Source: Prevotellaceae bacterium (GTDB lineage: Bacteria > Bacteroidota > Bacteroidia > Bacteroidales > Muribaculaceae). From it: 64,000 bases of DNA. A program made the position numbers and the translations under genes. The stretch is from positions 62,001-126,000 of the forward strand of contig JAETNS010000001.1 in the NCBI GenBank assembly GCA_021772015.1. Reading direction: 5' to 3'. Under the pieces are notes generated by a model. It worked only from the letters and a program-made list of their open reading frames with translations, ran no database searches and had not been told where the DNA came from. Every line of letters starts with the position of its first letter. Positions within the stretch are counted from its first letter, which is position 1. Below, piece by piece: positions 8,445 to 16,836 of this stretch.

Positions 8445-9464
8445 ATGAAAGTATTATGTAGCATACTCGTCTTGATTATTGCCGCCGCTTTGTCAGGATG
8501 TTCAAAGCATCCTGAGACAGAAGTCACCGTCTTGTTTGAAGATGGGGCATATCCGTCGGCGGTGGAGCATAATGGTACTTATTACTATATCATGCAAGGG
8601 CCGCGTGTGGGGGTTCTTACTCTTTATTCATCTTCTGACATTTCAAAAATAGCCCAAGGGGAGACGCGGGATATTCTGAAGTCGGAAGATTATAAAATGC
8701 ACAATTTCTATTCGCCGGAGCTACATAGGATCAAGGATAAATGGTATGTCTATTTCGAGGCCGATGATGGCGACAACACTGACAATCACCAGCTTTATGT
8801 ACTTGAAAATCCGTCAGACGATCCAATGTCAGGAGAATGGAGCCTACACGGACCGATAATTACCGACAAAGATTGGAATTTCGGGCTTCACCCATCGACA
8901 TTCGTTGTCAAAGACAGGCAATACCTGATCTGGTCCGGGTGGCCTAAACGTCGTATAGAAAACGAGACACAGTGTATTTTCATCGCGGAGATGTCCAATC
9001 CGTGGACAACAAAATCGGAAAGAGTGATGATCTCCCAGCCTGAATATGAATGGGAACGCCAATGGATAAATCCCGATGGCTCACGCTCCCCGTATCCTAT
9101 TTTTGTGAATGAGAATCCGCAGCCTATGGTATCGCCTGACGGGCGCAAGATCATCATTGCCTATTCGGCAAGCGGAATATGGACTGTCTACAATACCCTC
9201 GGCATCCTTTCGGCTTCTACCGATGCTGATCTGTTAAACCCGACTTCATGGGTGAAGCTGCCTGAGCCTCAGTTTACATCGGACAACACCGACAGCATAT
9301 ACGGGACTTCAAACATAGCGATAATCCCCTCTTCAGATTTCTCGGAATACATAATGTTATATCAGGCAAAACAACGTGATTCCGAGGGTGAAGAGCATCA
9401 ATCGGTAAGAATGAAACGAATCGTCTGTAATGAACAGGGTTTCCCGGTATTCGGAAAACCCTGA
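8445..9464 (+). CDS. GH43-like five-bladed-propeller lipoprotein, catalytic acids altered
   Basis: This 339-residue lipoprotein has its lipobox ending LSGC at residues 14-17. I chose the ATG at 8445 because the promoter -7 box at 8419-8426 lies downstream of the earlier in-frame start. The repeats (AYPSAVEHNGTYYYI, FYSPELHRIKDKWYVYFEA, LHPSTFVVKDRQYLIWSG, ENPQPMVSPDGRKI) follow the GH43/GH62 clan-F propeller. Two usual acids appear changed. The ADPS of the catalytic base reads AYPS, and the pKa-modulating LD position reads LHP. A Glu survives in NENPQ. It may be a non-catalytic glycan-binding relative, or a GH43 subgroup with a shifted base. It lies on the opposite strand to its neighbours and ends tail to tail with the GH43 gene at 9492. 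Confidence 0.75.
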   Translation: MKVLCSILVLIIAAALSGCSKHPETEVTVLFEDGAYPSAVEHNGTYYYIMQGPRVGVLTLYSSSDISKIAQGETRDILKSEDYKMHNFYSPELHRIKDKWYVYFEADDGDNTDNHQLYVLENPSDDPMSGEWSLHGPIITDKDWNFGLHPSTFVVKDRQYLIWSGWPKRRIENETQCIFIAEMSNPWTTKSERVMISQPEYEWERQWINPDGSRSPYPIFVNENPQPMVSPDGRKIIIAYSASGIWTVYNTLGILSASTDADLLNPTSWVKLPEPQFTSDNTDSIYGTSNIAIIPSSDFSEYIMLYQAKQRDSEGEEHQSVRMKRIVCNEQGFPVFGKP

Positions 9465-9491
9465 ACATCTCAGACACAATTAGGATGGAGG

Positions 9492-10640
9492 TCAGCGGAT
9501 TGCTTTACGCGTGCTTCCATCGGAATATTTTACTAAATACAGTCCTTTATCGGCTTTTGACGGTTCGATGCTGTATCCGGAGACAGAATAATAGGCCACG
9601 GGAGTGGCATCCGATGGCGCGACAAAGTCTGTCGTGATTCCGGCATTTTCGTTCTCATCGACAAACACCGGCACTATTATCGATTCCCGATCGGCGGTGA
9701 TGGTGTAAGGCTGTCCTTTTGACTTGTCGATATTGAGTGTGATGATACGCGTGCGGCGCGGGTTTGCGCGGGTGTTGTCATGATGCACGTGATAGACATA
9801 GCGGATTTTGCCGTCATTATCGAAAAATATATCACCATGCCCCGACCCCCTTTCTCCTACAATGTTACGATGCAGAATCGGTGAGGCCGGATGTTTGGTC
9901 CACGGTCCGGTAGGGGAGGGGGCTGTGGCATATCCCACGGCATAGTCAGGACTCAGATAGTGGTTCGCCGAATAGAACATGTAGTACGTGCCGTCGAGTT
10001 TTATTACCGTGGGCCCCTCCATTATAGGCGCGCTGGGATATGCTCCGGTGTCTTCCCATTTCTCGGTATTGCGGAAACAGGCTATCGGCTCGCTTTTGAG
10101 CAGGAAAGTCACCGGATCGAACTCCGCGACATGCAATATGTTGCCATCCACAAAACGTACATGATAGAAATAGTATTTCCCGTCGTCATCTTTGAAAATG
10201 AAGGGATCGATGTTTTTCGCGCTATTGTCCACGGGCCGTATCGAACGTTGGTTGTAAAGATCGGTCAGGTTGGCGGCCTTGGCTACTGCTGTCTGTTCGT
10301 TGGCGGTGTAAGCCAGCAGATACCGGTCGCCATCCTTGAAAATCTGTGGTGCCCAGAAACCGGTTGTGCCGTATGTCTTTTTACCTTTCTGCAGAATCAT
10401 CGAGTCGGGCATGGCGTATTTCCAGTTGCGCAGGTCAGAGCTTTCAAGCAAGGTGAATCCCATTGGCTCATAGCTGCGTGTTCCGGCCATATAATATTTG
10501 CCATCCTCCACATATACGGTGGGATCTGCAAGGAATATTTCGCTTTGCGATGATGACGGACTTTCATTGACATCTGCAAAACCGGAAATCACAGTCGCGC
10601 ATGCGAGCATGGCCGGCAGCAGGAGACGTTTTGTGTTCAT
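9492..10640 (-). CDS. GH43 family glycoside hydrolase
   Basis: This 382-residue secreted enzyme has a signal peptide (about 1-22). The propeller carries all three GH43 acids: Asp39 in LADPTVY (base), Asp in NIDPFIF (pKa modulator) and Glu in IMEGPTVI (acid). GH43 members remove arabinofuranose, xylose, galactose or galactofuranose residues; which one applies cannot be read from the sequence. The last ~35 residues are the C-terminal tail (SVSGYSI ... GLYLVKYSDG). The gene follows GH76 by 55 nt and is probably co-transcribed from the regulator/GH76 unit. The motif CTTAAGTAACTG (10652-10663) just upstream recurs as part of a palindrome at 34055-34076. Confidence 0.9.
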   Translation of the reverse strand: MNTKRLLLPAMLACATVISGFADVNESPSSSQSEIFLADPTVYVEDGKYYMAGTRSYEPMGFTLLESSDLRNWKYAMPDSMILQKGKKTYGTTGFWAPQIFKDGDRYLLAYTANEQTAVAKAANLTDLYNQRSIRPVDNSAKNIDPFIFKDDDGKYYFYHVRFVDGNILHVAEFDPVTFLLKSEPIACFRNTEKWEDTGAYPSAPIMEGPTVIKLDGTYYMFYSANHYLSPDYAVGYATAPSPTGPWTKHPASPILHRNIVGERGSGHGDIFFDNDGKIRYVYHVHHDNTRANPRRTRIITLNIDKSKGQPYTITADRESIIVPVFVDENENAGITTDFVAPSDATPVAYYSVSGYSIEPSKADKGLYLVKYSDGSTRKAIR

Positions 10641-10695
10641 ATTCAGATTATCTTAAGTAACTGTCTAAAACTGTTGTTTGCAGGTTATCTCCTTT

Positions 10696-12747
10696 TTATC
10701 TGATGATTGTTTTGATCCCGTTGACGATGAATATCCCCTTGCCCGGGATATTCATGTAACTGCGGCCATACAAATCGTAGATGGCATAATCTTCGTGACA
10801 ATCCGCCATTACTTCCTGTATTGAGGATGCCGATGAGAAGACCATGTCACGGAACACACCGCGTCCTTCTCCGACGTTTACGACATAGACCGTATGGGAG
10901 CCTGTTATAGTGCGGTCAAACTCTACAGTGTGCTGTCTCATGGAGCTGTCCAGGTCTTCAATTTTTGCTACAAGACAATCGTCAGCGATATTGTCGAGGT
11001 ATATTGCAATTGACGTTTCGTCATCACCGCTTGCAGAGACCGAGATCGCAGAAGCCCCACCGGAAGAGAAATCCACATTCTTGAAACAAAGCCATGAGCC
11101 GCATGTGGCTTTGTCTGTGGTTGTGGTGTTACGGGAAGAAAGGCGCCACCATTTAATATCATCCATCATGTCGGCGGTAATCTCGTCATACGCGTTTTTC
11201 GCGAATGTACGGTTGACATGGGCATTGAATGCGACCGAAACGGCTGTGGAGGCTCCGAAAGCATCCGTTGAAAAATCCTTGACCTCCTCTCCTTCAATGC
11301 TTTTGAAGTTCTCGGGTGTTTTGCTCATCCATTTCGACCAGACCACACCTTTTGAGTTTGAATTCTGGAATGCGTGAAAAGCGTTGTCCTCAAGCCATTG
11401 CAGCGGACTCTCGTCACCGATTTCCTCGGCATACAACCTCACATACCTCACCAGTATGCCTTTAAACCCGGAAAGGTCTCCCGTGGCAGTCTGGCAGGCA
11501 TTGATCACACGCAGGCTATTGTTTGCGGTCAGGCTGTTATAAGCCCATTTATACACTTTATCGGCATAAGACTTATAAGAGGTGTCGCCTGTGAGCCGGT
11601 ACAATTTGATTGAAGCCCCTATCATCGTGCCCTGGTTATAGGTGGATCCCCAATAGTTGCCGACGTTGAATGTGGTCCAGTCATCGGACCATGAACCGCT
11701 GTCCCATATATGTCCGTCATTCTTATCGCAAAGAGTGTCGTACTGGGCTTTCCAAAGTTTTTTTGCCCGGTCGAGATATAGGTCCTCGCCGGTCATCTCG
11801 TAAAGATAGCATAGCGCGATAATCGCCGGACCGTTGATACAGGAATTTGAACCGTGGTCGGAGGCATTCTGGCTCCAGCGCAGGGTGCCTGCGGGTTGAA
11901 TGGCACGGGCATACATTCGCTCGAAGTTTTCACGGGCGAGGTCAAGATAATCCGGGTCACCGAAATATTTGTAACCTCTGACACAAGCCAGCACCATCCA
12001 TGCGATATCGTCATTGAAGGCGTTGTAACTCCAGTCGCGACCCTGACGGGCCAAGAAATTCGATACCAGCTGCTGATAATAGTTCTGGTATTTTGCGTTT
12101 CCTGTAGTCTCGAAGGCATCGAGGATGACTTCTATCATCTCCGCGTCACTCCAGAACCCTCCGCTCCCCAGCAGATATCCATTATAGCCGGGCCGATAGT
12201 ACTGGTTGATGAATCCGGTCATCATGCGGTCACGGATTCTGGCATCAAATCTCTCCGGAATAATATCTGTGACCTCGTCGAAAGACCATTCAGTCGGGAC
12301 GCTGACATTTCCGACGGGTCGGAGTGTCGGATGGCTGCCGTCGGCAAGATCCTCAAGCATCACAACGAACGAGCCGTTTGATGACAGGATATTGTAGACA
12401 TTGTTCTTGCCTGGCACGGCCTGAAGTTTCCAGGCCGCATTCCGTTTAACAGTGGAACTTGTCAACGTCGAGCCGTCTTTTGCCGAAGTAGGTGTGCAGA
12501 TATACTTGTCTTTATAGCCGCAGCGCAGTGAAACGGTGCCATTGCCGTTATCTGCCAACAGCCATTTCTCTGCCGGAGTGTCGGTTGTTGTCCAGGCAAC
12601 TATGTCAGATCCGTTTGCAATATCGGAATTTTCGGGTGACAGGCATTTTGACTGCGAGCTTATGGTATAGTACCTGCCCGGTGTCTGGGCTCCGGAAGTC
12701 GCGGATGCTCCCAACAGCAGACACCCCAATAAGACAAATTTTTTCAT
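10696..12747 (-). CDS. GH76 endo-alpha-1,6-mannanase with N-terminal ricin-like domain
   Basis: This 683-residue secreted enzyme has a signal peptide (1-20) and a beta-trefoil/ricin-like carbohydrate-binding region (about 24-155, with repeated WKL/EKWLL blocks). The GH76 (alpha/alpha)6 domain (about 175-500) carries the paired catalytic aspartates Asp246-Asp247 in YNAFNDDIAWM. A C-terminal beta-sandwich with CBM6-like phrasing follows (about 525-645), then the GIFIVNG tail. GH76 enzymes cut the alpha-1,6-mannan backbone of yeast mannan or related glycans. The ATG abuts the stop codon of the hybrid regulator with no spacer, so the two genes are one transcript. This is the strongest single indication that the locus targets an alpha-mannoside. 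Confidence 0.93.
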   Translation of the reverse strand: MKKFVLLGCLLLGASATSGAQTPGRYYTISSQSKCLSPENSDIANGSDIVAWTTTDTPAEKWLLADNGNGTVSLRCGYKDKYICTPTSAKDGSTLTSSTVKRNAAWKLQAVPGKNNVYNILSSNGSFVVMLEDLADGSHPTLRPVGNVSVPTEWSFDEVTDIIPERFDARIRDRMMTGFINQYYRPGYNGYLLGSGGFWSDAEMIEVILDAFETTGNAKYQNYYQQLVSNFLARQGRDWSYNAFNDDIAWMVLACVRGYKYFGDPDYLDLARENFERMYARAIQPAGTLRWSQNASDHGSNSCINGPAIIALCYLYEMTGEDLYLDRAKKLWKAQYDTLCDKNDGHIWDSGSWSDDWTTFNVGNYWGSTYNQGTMIGASIKLYRLTGDTSYKSYADKVYKWAYNSLTANNSLRVINACQTATGDLSGFKGILVRYVRLYAEEIGDESPLQWLEDNAFHAFQNSNSKGVVWSKWMSKTPENFKSIEGEEVKDFSTDAFGASTAVSVAFNAHVNRTFAKNAYDEITADMMDDIKWWRLSSRNTTTTDKATCGSWLCFKNVDFSSGGASAISVSASGDDETSIAIYLDNIADDCLVAKIEDLDSSMRQHTVEFDRTITGSHTVYVVNVGEGRGVFRDMVFSSASSIQEVMADCHEDYAIYDLYGRSYMNIPGKGIFIVNGIKTIIR

Positions 12748-15700
12748 TTATACAGGATTTGATGAATTATTATTAGAGGTTTTGGAATTGACATATTCTT
12801 TAGGACTCATTCCGAAACGTGCTTTGAAACACTTGGCAAAATATGACGAGGAGGTGAAGCCGGCCCGTTCTCCTGCTTCCGTCACTCTGAGACCGGCTAC
12901 AAGAAGGCGGGCGGCATAGTCAAGACGGAAGTTTTTCAGATAGTCGTTAGGCGACAATCCGGTTACCGACTTGAGCTTGCGATAGAAGGTTGAACGGCTC
13001 ATATTCATGAGTGTCGCCAACTCGTCTATGGAAAATTCCTCGACCAGAATCTTTTCCCGTATATAGTCGTTGAGCGTTTCTATGAATTCCGTGTCAACCT
13101 GATTTATAAAGGGGGCCTCCTGAGTGGCGCTTTCTGCAGAGATGTCGCCTGAAGATATACGTGAATAGAACTGCTCGCGGGTCTTTATCATGTTGGCGAG
13201 CTGCAAGGTGATCTGCTTTATCGTAAACGGTTTCTCTATATAGACATCCGCGCCGCATTCCATGCCTTCTTCCTTGGCCTCGCTGTTTGTCTTGGCTGTC
13301 AGGATTATGAATGGGATATGGGAGAATCTGACATCCTGTTTTACTTTCCGGCACAATTCCGCGCCACTCATGCCCGGCATCATGAAGTCACTGATAATGA
13401 AGTCGACCTCTATCCCGCTGTCAAGCTTCTTCAATGCTTCATCTGCGTTTTCGGCCGTGATGATGTTATAGTTCTCCGAAAGCAACCCTTTGATGGTGTT
13501 GAGCAGTTCGACATTGTCATCAATGAGCAGCACGGATAATTCATGTTGCCTGCAGGTGTCTGATCCGGCGGCGCGGACCTCCGGGGAAGGCATCGTTTCT
13601 GTCGGCGTTTCTGACATGCCGGCAGTTGCCAAAGGCAATGTTATCGTAAAGGAGGCGCCCCCGTTGCTGTTGTTTTCAGCCTTTATGTCACCTCCATGCG
13701 CCCTGACTATCATTTTCGCATAGGCAAGTCCCATGCCGGTCCCGAGGGAACCGGCGACATTGTCATTATTGACCTGATAGAATGAATCAAATATTTTCTC
13801 GCAATCATCAAACGGAATGCCGGGGCCGTCATCTGAAACAGTAATCTGGAATAGCCCGTCGGCCGTCTCGGTCAATGCCACCTCAATGCCGGTTCTACAG
13901 TATTTGACCGCATTGCCGATAATATTCATCATGACGCGGTCGATTTTACCCGCATCAATTGATGCTATCACTTCTCCCTGAGATGTGTGTAATGTTATAC
14001 TCCGACCCGCAGCCTCCATCGGATGCTCAAAACGGCCTACAATCTCCGAAATGAACCTGTTGATATTCCTGCTTTCCGGGACAAGATGCACCTCTTTATT
14101 ATTTTCAGCCTTGTGGAATTCAAGCAATTGGCTGATAATACCGAGGAGATAATTCACGTTTCGCCGTACAGAGGTAATATGCTTTTTGCTGTCTTCTATT
14201 TGGAATTTCCCCTGATTGAGATCATCGGCCATCTTTTCAAGCGGTAAGCTGATCAGGGTAAGAGGTGTTCTGATTTCATGCACGAGGTCGATGAAAAATT
14301 TCATCTTTGATTCATAAGATTCCCTCTCCTGCTGGTGCTTGAGTGTTTCCATGCGCTGGTTGTAATGGCGGCGGATACGGTTGCGGAAAAGCATCCCTGT
14401 CACATAAAGCGCCAGCACAAAGAGCACCGCGTAGATCGTATAGGCCCACCAGCTACGGTACCATGGAGGAAGCACGATGATCGTAAGACGTTGTGTGTCC
14501 AGGTCAGAACCGAAACTCGGTTTGAGCAAGAACGTATATTTACCCGGGCTAAGATTCGTATATGTCGTTTCTGAACCGGCATCATCTATCCACCCCTCAT
14601 CGACTCCTTCAAGTTTATAATTATACCGGACATCCGGCATACTGTTTCCGCGTGAAGCTGAAAGATGTAGAGTGAAGCTATTGTGGGAATAAGGAATCTT
14701 TATCTCATCAGTAAGATAGAGTAATTTGTCAAGTCCCAGATCCTTTATCTCATTACCATTGCTTTCAGCATATGGGAAAGAAATTGACTGGACGTAGGAA
14801 CGTGCTTTCTGGCTGTCAGGGTTTATCTTGTTGGGATCGAAAAGCCAGAGATTTTCGTCACAACCGAAAAGAATGCGGCCATCCGGCAGGGGACATGCGG
14901 CCATTGTGTATGAATTCGCATTTGCCGCCGCCGGATAAGTGAAATAAGCAAGATGATGATCAGGCGTAAGCTTGGCAAGACCATAGCTGCCGCCAAGCCA
15001 CAGATTGCCGTCTCTATCGTTGAAGACATTGGAGACCGGACTGTCTTTAGGCAGCACGACATCAAGTTTTACAAAATCATCCTGTCCTTCATCAAAAGAG
15101 AAAATATCATTGTCCTGACTGATCAGCCATAAAGTGCCGTTTGTGTCAAGATGTGAGAGACGTACAGGAGTCTTGTCTATGACTGTGCTTGAAAAAGGTC
15201 TGAACTGGTGGGAGGCGTGTTCTTTCATGTAGATAATATTGCTTGCGGTCACAAGCCAGACACGCCCCGCGCGATCCTCCTCTATGGCTATGAACGGAAT
15301 ATGATTGTCTATTTCTCCTATTGTGGTAAACGTCTTTTTCTTGGGATCAAATTTACACACTCCCCAACCGGTGAGCACGTAATACTCATCGTTGCTTGTA
15401 TGATAGATATTCTTGATGTTGTTGCTGATGACTGCGTATGGAGTATTGTCGTTATACGCAAACTCCTCTACGTCATTCGTGTTCAAGTCCCATAGGATTA
15501 CGCCGTTATTGATGGTGCCCACATAAATACGCCCTTCGGTGACCGCCATGTTGGTGACATTTACTCTGTCCTTGACGGGCATCACATCATGTCGTATTGT
15601 TTTATCCGATATGTCATAATAGGAAACACCCGACTCTGTGCCTAACCATACGCCCTTGTTGTCTGACGACAGGCGCATGTCGGTGATCCTTTCATCAGAG

Positions 15701-16716
15701 TCTGATTCGTTTGAGAAATCCAGTTTCAGAAAATCATTTGGAGTGGGAAGTATGTATGACAGTCCTCCGAAACGCGACAATACGACAATACTGCTGTCGT
15801 TGTCATAAGTGATCTGGGCAACGTCGTAATCGTCAATGATTTTGTCACTGATCCGATTGCCGGGGATGTCATAAAGCCATACGCCGCTATCGGTGCCTAA
15901 AAGTATTTTTGAGTCATTGGTCGGACTTACACAATTGATCTGGCTGTAACTTTTGTCTTGATGCAGACACGCGACAAGCCGATTCTCTATATCGTACCTG
16001 AATAATTTGTTATGCGCTGATATCCATATTTCATTACCTATGCTCGCGAGCCGGATCATACGCTTGTCGGCCGCATATTGGGGTAATACAAAACTGTTGA
16101 CAAATCCCCCGGCGGTATTAAACACATTTACTGTACCATCCATGCACACGGTGTATACGCGGCCGTCGCTGCCGATAACCATGTCGTAATAGAAAATCCC
16201 GTTCCGGCTGTTCTGCACGAGTGTGTGGCTTTTCTCATCAAGGATGAAAATTCCCTGGCCATAAGTAAGTATCCAGATTGTGCCATTGCCGACATCACAT
16301 ATTTTCTGGACCGTGGAGCTGATCGATACTCCGTATTTCGTCTTGTAGGAAAATGGTTTGGAGATGTTGTTTTTCCGATCAAACACATAAAGACCATCGA
16401 GATCACCAAACCAGATGTCGTTGCCGTGTTCAAATATTGTGTTGATATTTTTGCGTTCGGTGCCGTCCAGAACACCAGGCCATGAATTTATTACTGAGTT
16501 GTAATTTCCGTCATAGCAGCATATACCTGAAGTGGTACCGATCCATAAAAATCCATATTTGTCCCTCAGGAGGCAGTTATTGCTTTTCCCCTGTGGGACT
16601 CCTGAATTAACAATCATTCCAAATTTACTGCTTTCAGCTGCCGCAGACGACACTGATATTGAGGCAAATATTAGTGAAAGAAAGATATTTGAAAGTATAA
16701 ATAATTTTCTTTTCAT
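12748..16716 (-). CDS. Hybrid two-component system regulator (sensor kinase/REC/AraC)
   Basis: This 1322-residue one-protein signalling system is of the kind that controls Bacteroidales glycan loci. In order it has a signal peptide (1-27), two periplasmic Reg_prop beta-propellers (about 30-640), a Y_Y_Y domain (about 680-745), a transmembrane segment (about 755-775), and HisKA with the phosphoacceptor His813 in VHEIRTPL. Then come HATPase (GNAVKY, DDGPGI, GTGMGLAYAK), a receiver with phospho-Asp1110 in IISDFMMPG, and a C-terminal AraC-type helix-turn-helix (about 1215-1315, MSRSTFYRKLKSVTG, GFTSSSYFAKCF). It is expected to bind an oligosaccharide product of the locus in the periplasm and activate the susC and enzyme promoters. 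GH76 follows directly. The TTGAA elements at four promoters are candidate targets. Confidence 0.96.
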   Translation of the reverse strand: MKRKLFILSNIFLSLIFASISVSSAAAESSKFGMIVNSGVPQGKSNNCLLRDKYGFLWIGTTSGICCYDGNYNSVINSWPGVLDGTERKNINTIFEHGNDIWFGDLDGLYVFDRKNNISKPFSYKTKYGVSISSTVQKICDVGNGTIWILTYGQGIFILDEKSHTLVQNSRNGIFYYDMVIGSDGRVYTVCMDGTVNVFNTAGGFVNSFVLPQYAADKRMIRLASIGNEIWISAHNKLFRYDIENRLVACLHQDKSYSQINCVSPTNDSKILLGTDSGVWLYDIPGNRISDKIIDDYDVAQITYDNDSSIVVLSRFGGLSYILPTPNDFLKLDFSNESDSDERITDMRLSSDNKGVWLGTESGVSYYDISDKTIRHDVMPVKDRVNVTNMAVTEGRIYVGTINNGVILWDLNTNDVEEFAYNDNTPYAVISNNIKNIYHTSNDEYYVLTGWGVCKFDPKKKTFTTIGEIDNHIPFIAIEEDRAGRVWLVTASNIIYMKEHASHQFRPFSSTVIDKTPVRLSHLDTNGTLWLISQDNDIFSFDEGQDDFVKLDVVLPKDSPVSNVFNDRDGNLWLGGSYGLAKLTPDHHLAYFTYPAAANANSYTMAACPLPDGRILFGCDENLWLFDPNKINPDSQKARSYVQSISFPYAESNGNEIKDLGLDKLLYLTDEIKIPYSHNSFTLHLSASRGNSMPDVRYNYKLEGVDEGWIDDAGSETTYTNLSPGKYTFLLKPSFGSDLDTQRLTIIVLPPWYRSWWAYTIYAVLFVLALYVTGMLFRNRIRRHYNQRMETLKHQQERESYESKMKFFIDLVHEIRTPLTLISLPLEKMADDLNQGKFQIEDSKKHITSVRRNVNYLLGIISQLLEFHKAENNKEVHLVPESRNINRFISEIVGRFEHPMEAAGRSITLHTSQGEVIASIDAGKIDRVMMNIIGNAVKYCRTGIEVALTETADGLFQITVSDDGPGIPFDDCEKIFDSFYQVNNDNVAGSLGTGMGLAYAKMIVRAHGGDIKAENNSNGGASFTITLPLATAGMSETPTETMPSPEVRAAGSDTCRQHELSVLLIDDNVELLNTIKGLLSENYNIITAENADEALKKLDSGIEVDFIISDFMMPGMSGAELCRKVKQDVRFSHIPFIILTAKTNSEAKEEGMECGADVYIEKPFTIKQITLQLANMIKTREQFYSRISSGDISAESATQEAPFINQVDTEFIETLNDYIREKILVEEFSIDELATLMNMSRSTFYRKLKSVTGLSPNDYLKNFRLDYAARLLVAGLRVTEAGERAGFTSSSYFAKCFKARFGMSPKEYVNSKTSNNNSSNPV

Positions 16717-16780
16717 ATAGAACCTTTTGGCGTATGATTATAAGACTTCAGGATGTAAAATTAGTAAAATTTTTAAATAA

Positions 16781-16817
16781 CAAAAAGAGAGGCCGACAAT
16801 CCGGCTCTCTCTTTTTG
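16781..16817 (-). terminator. Rho-independent terminator after the 16837-19536 gene
   Basis: A long stem with a 5-nt loop and one bulge pairs 16781-16795 with 16801-16817. On the minus strand the descending arm ends CTCTTTTTG and is followed by T-rich sequence. It lies 20 nt past the stop codon and separates this gene from the regulator unit. The A-rich opposite flank means it may also work in the other direction. Confidence 0.75.
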
Positions 16818-16836
16818 TTTTAGTTTAGATCAGAGC

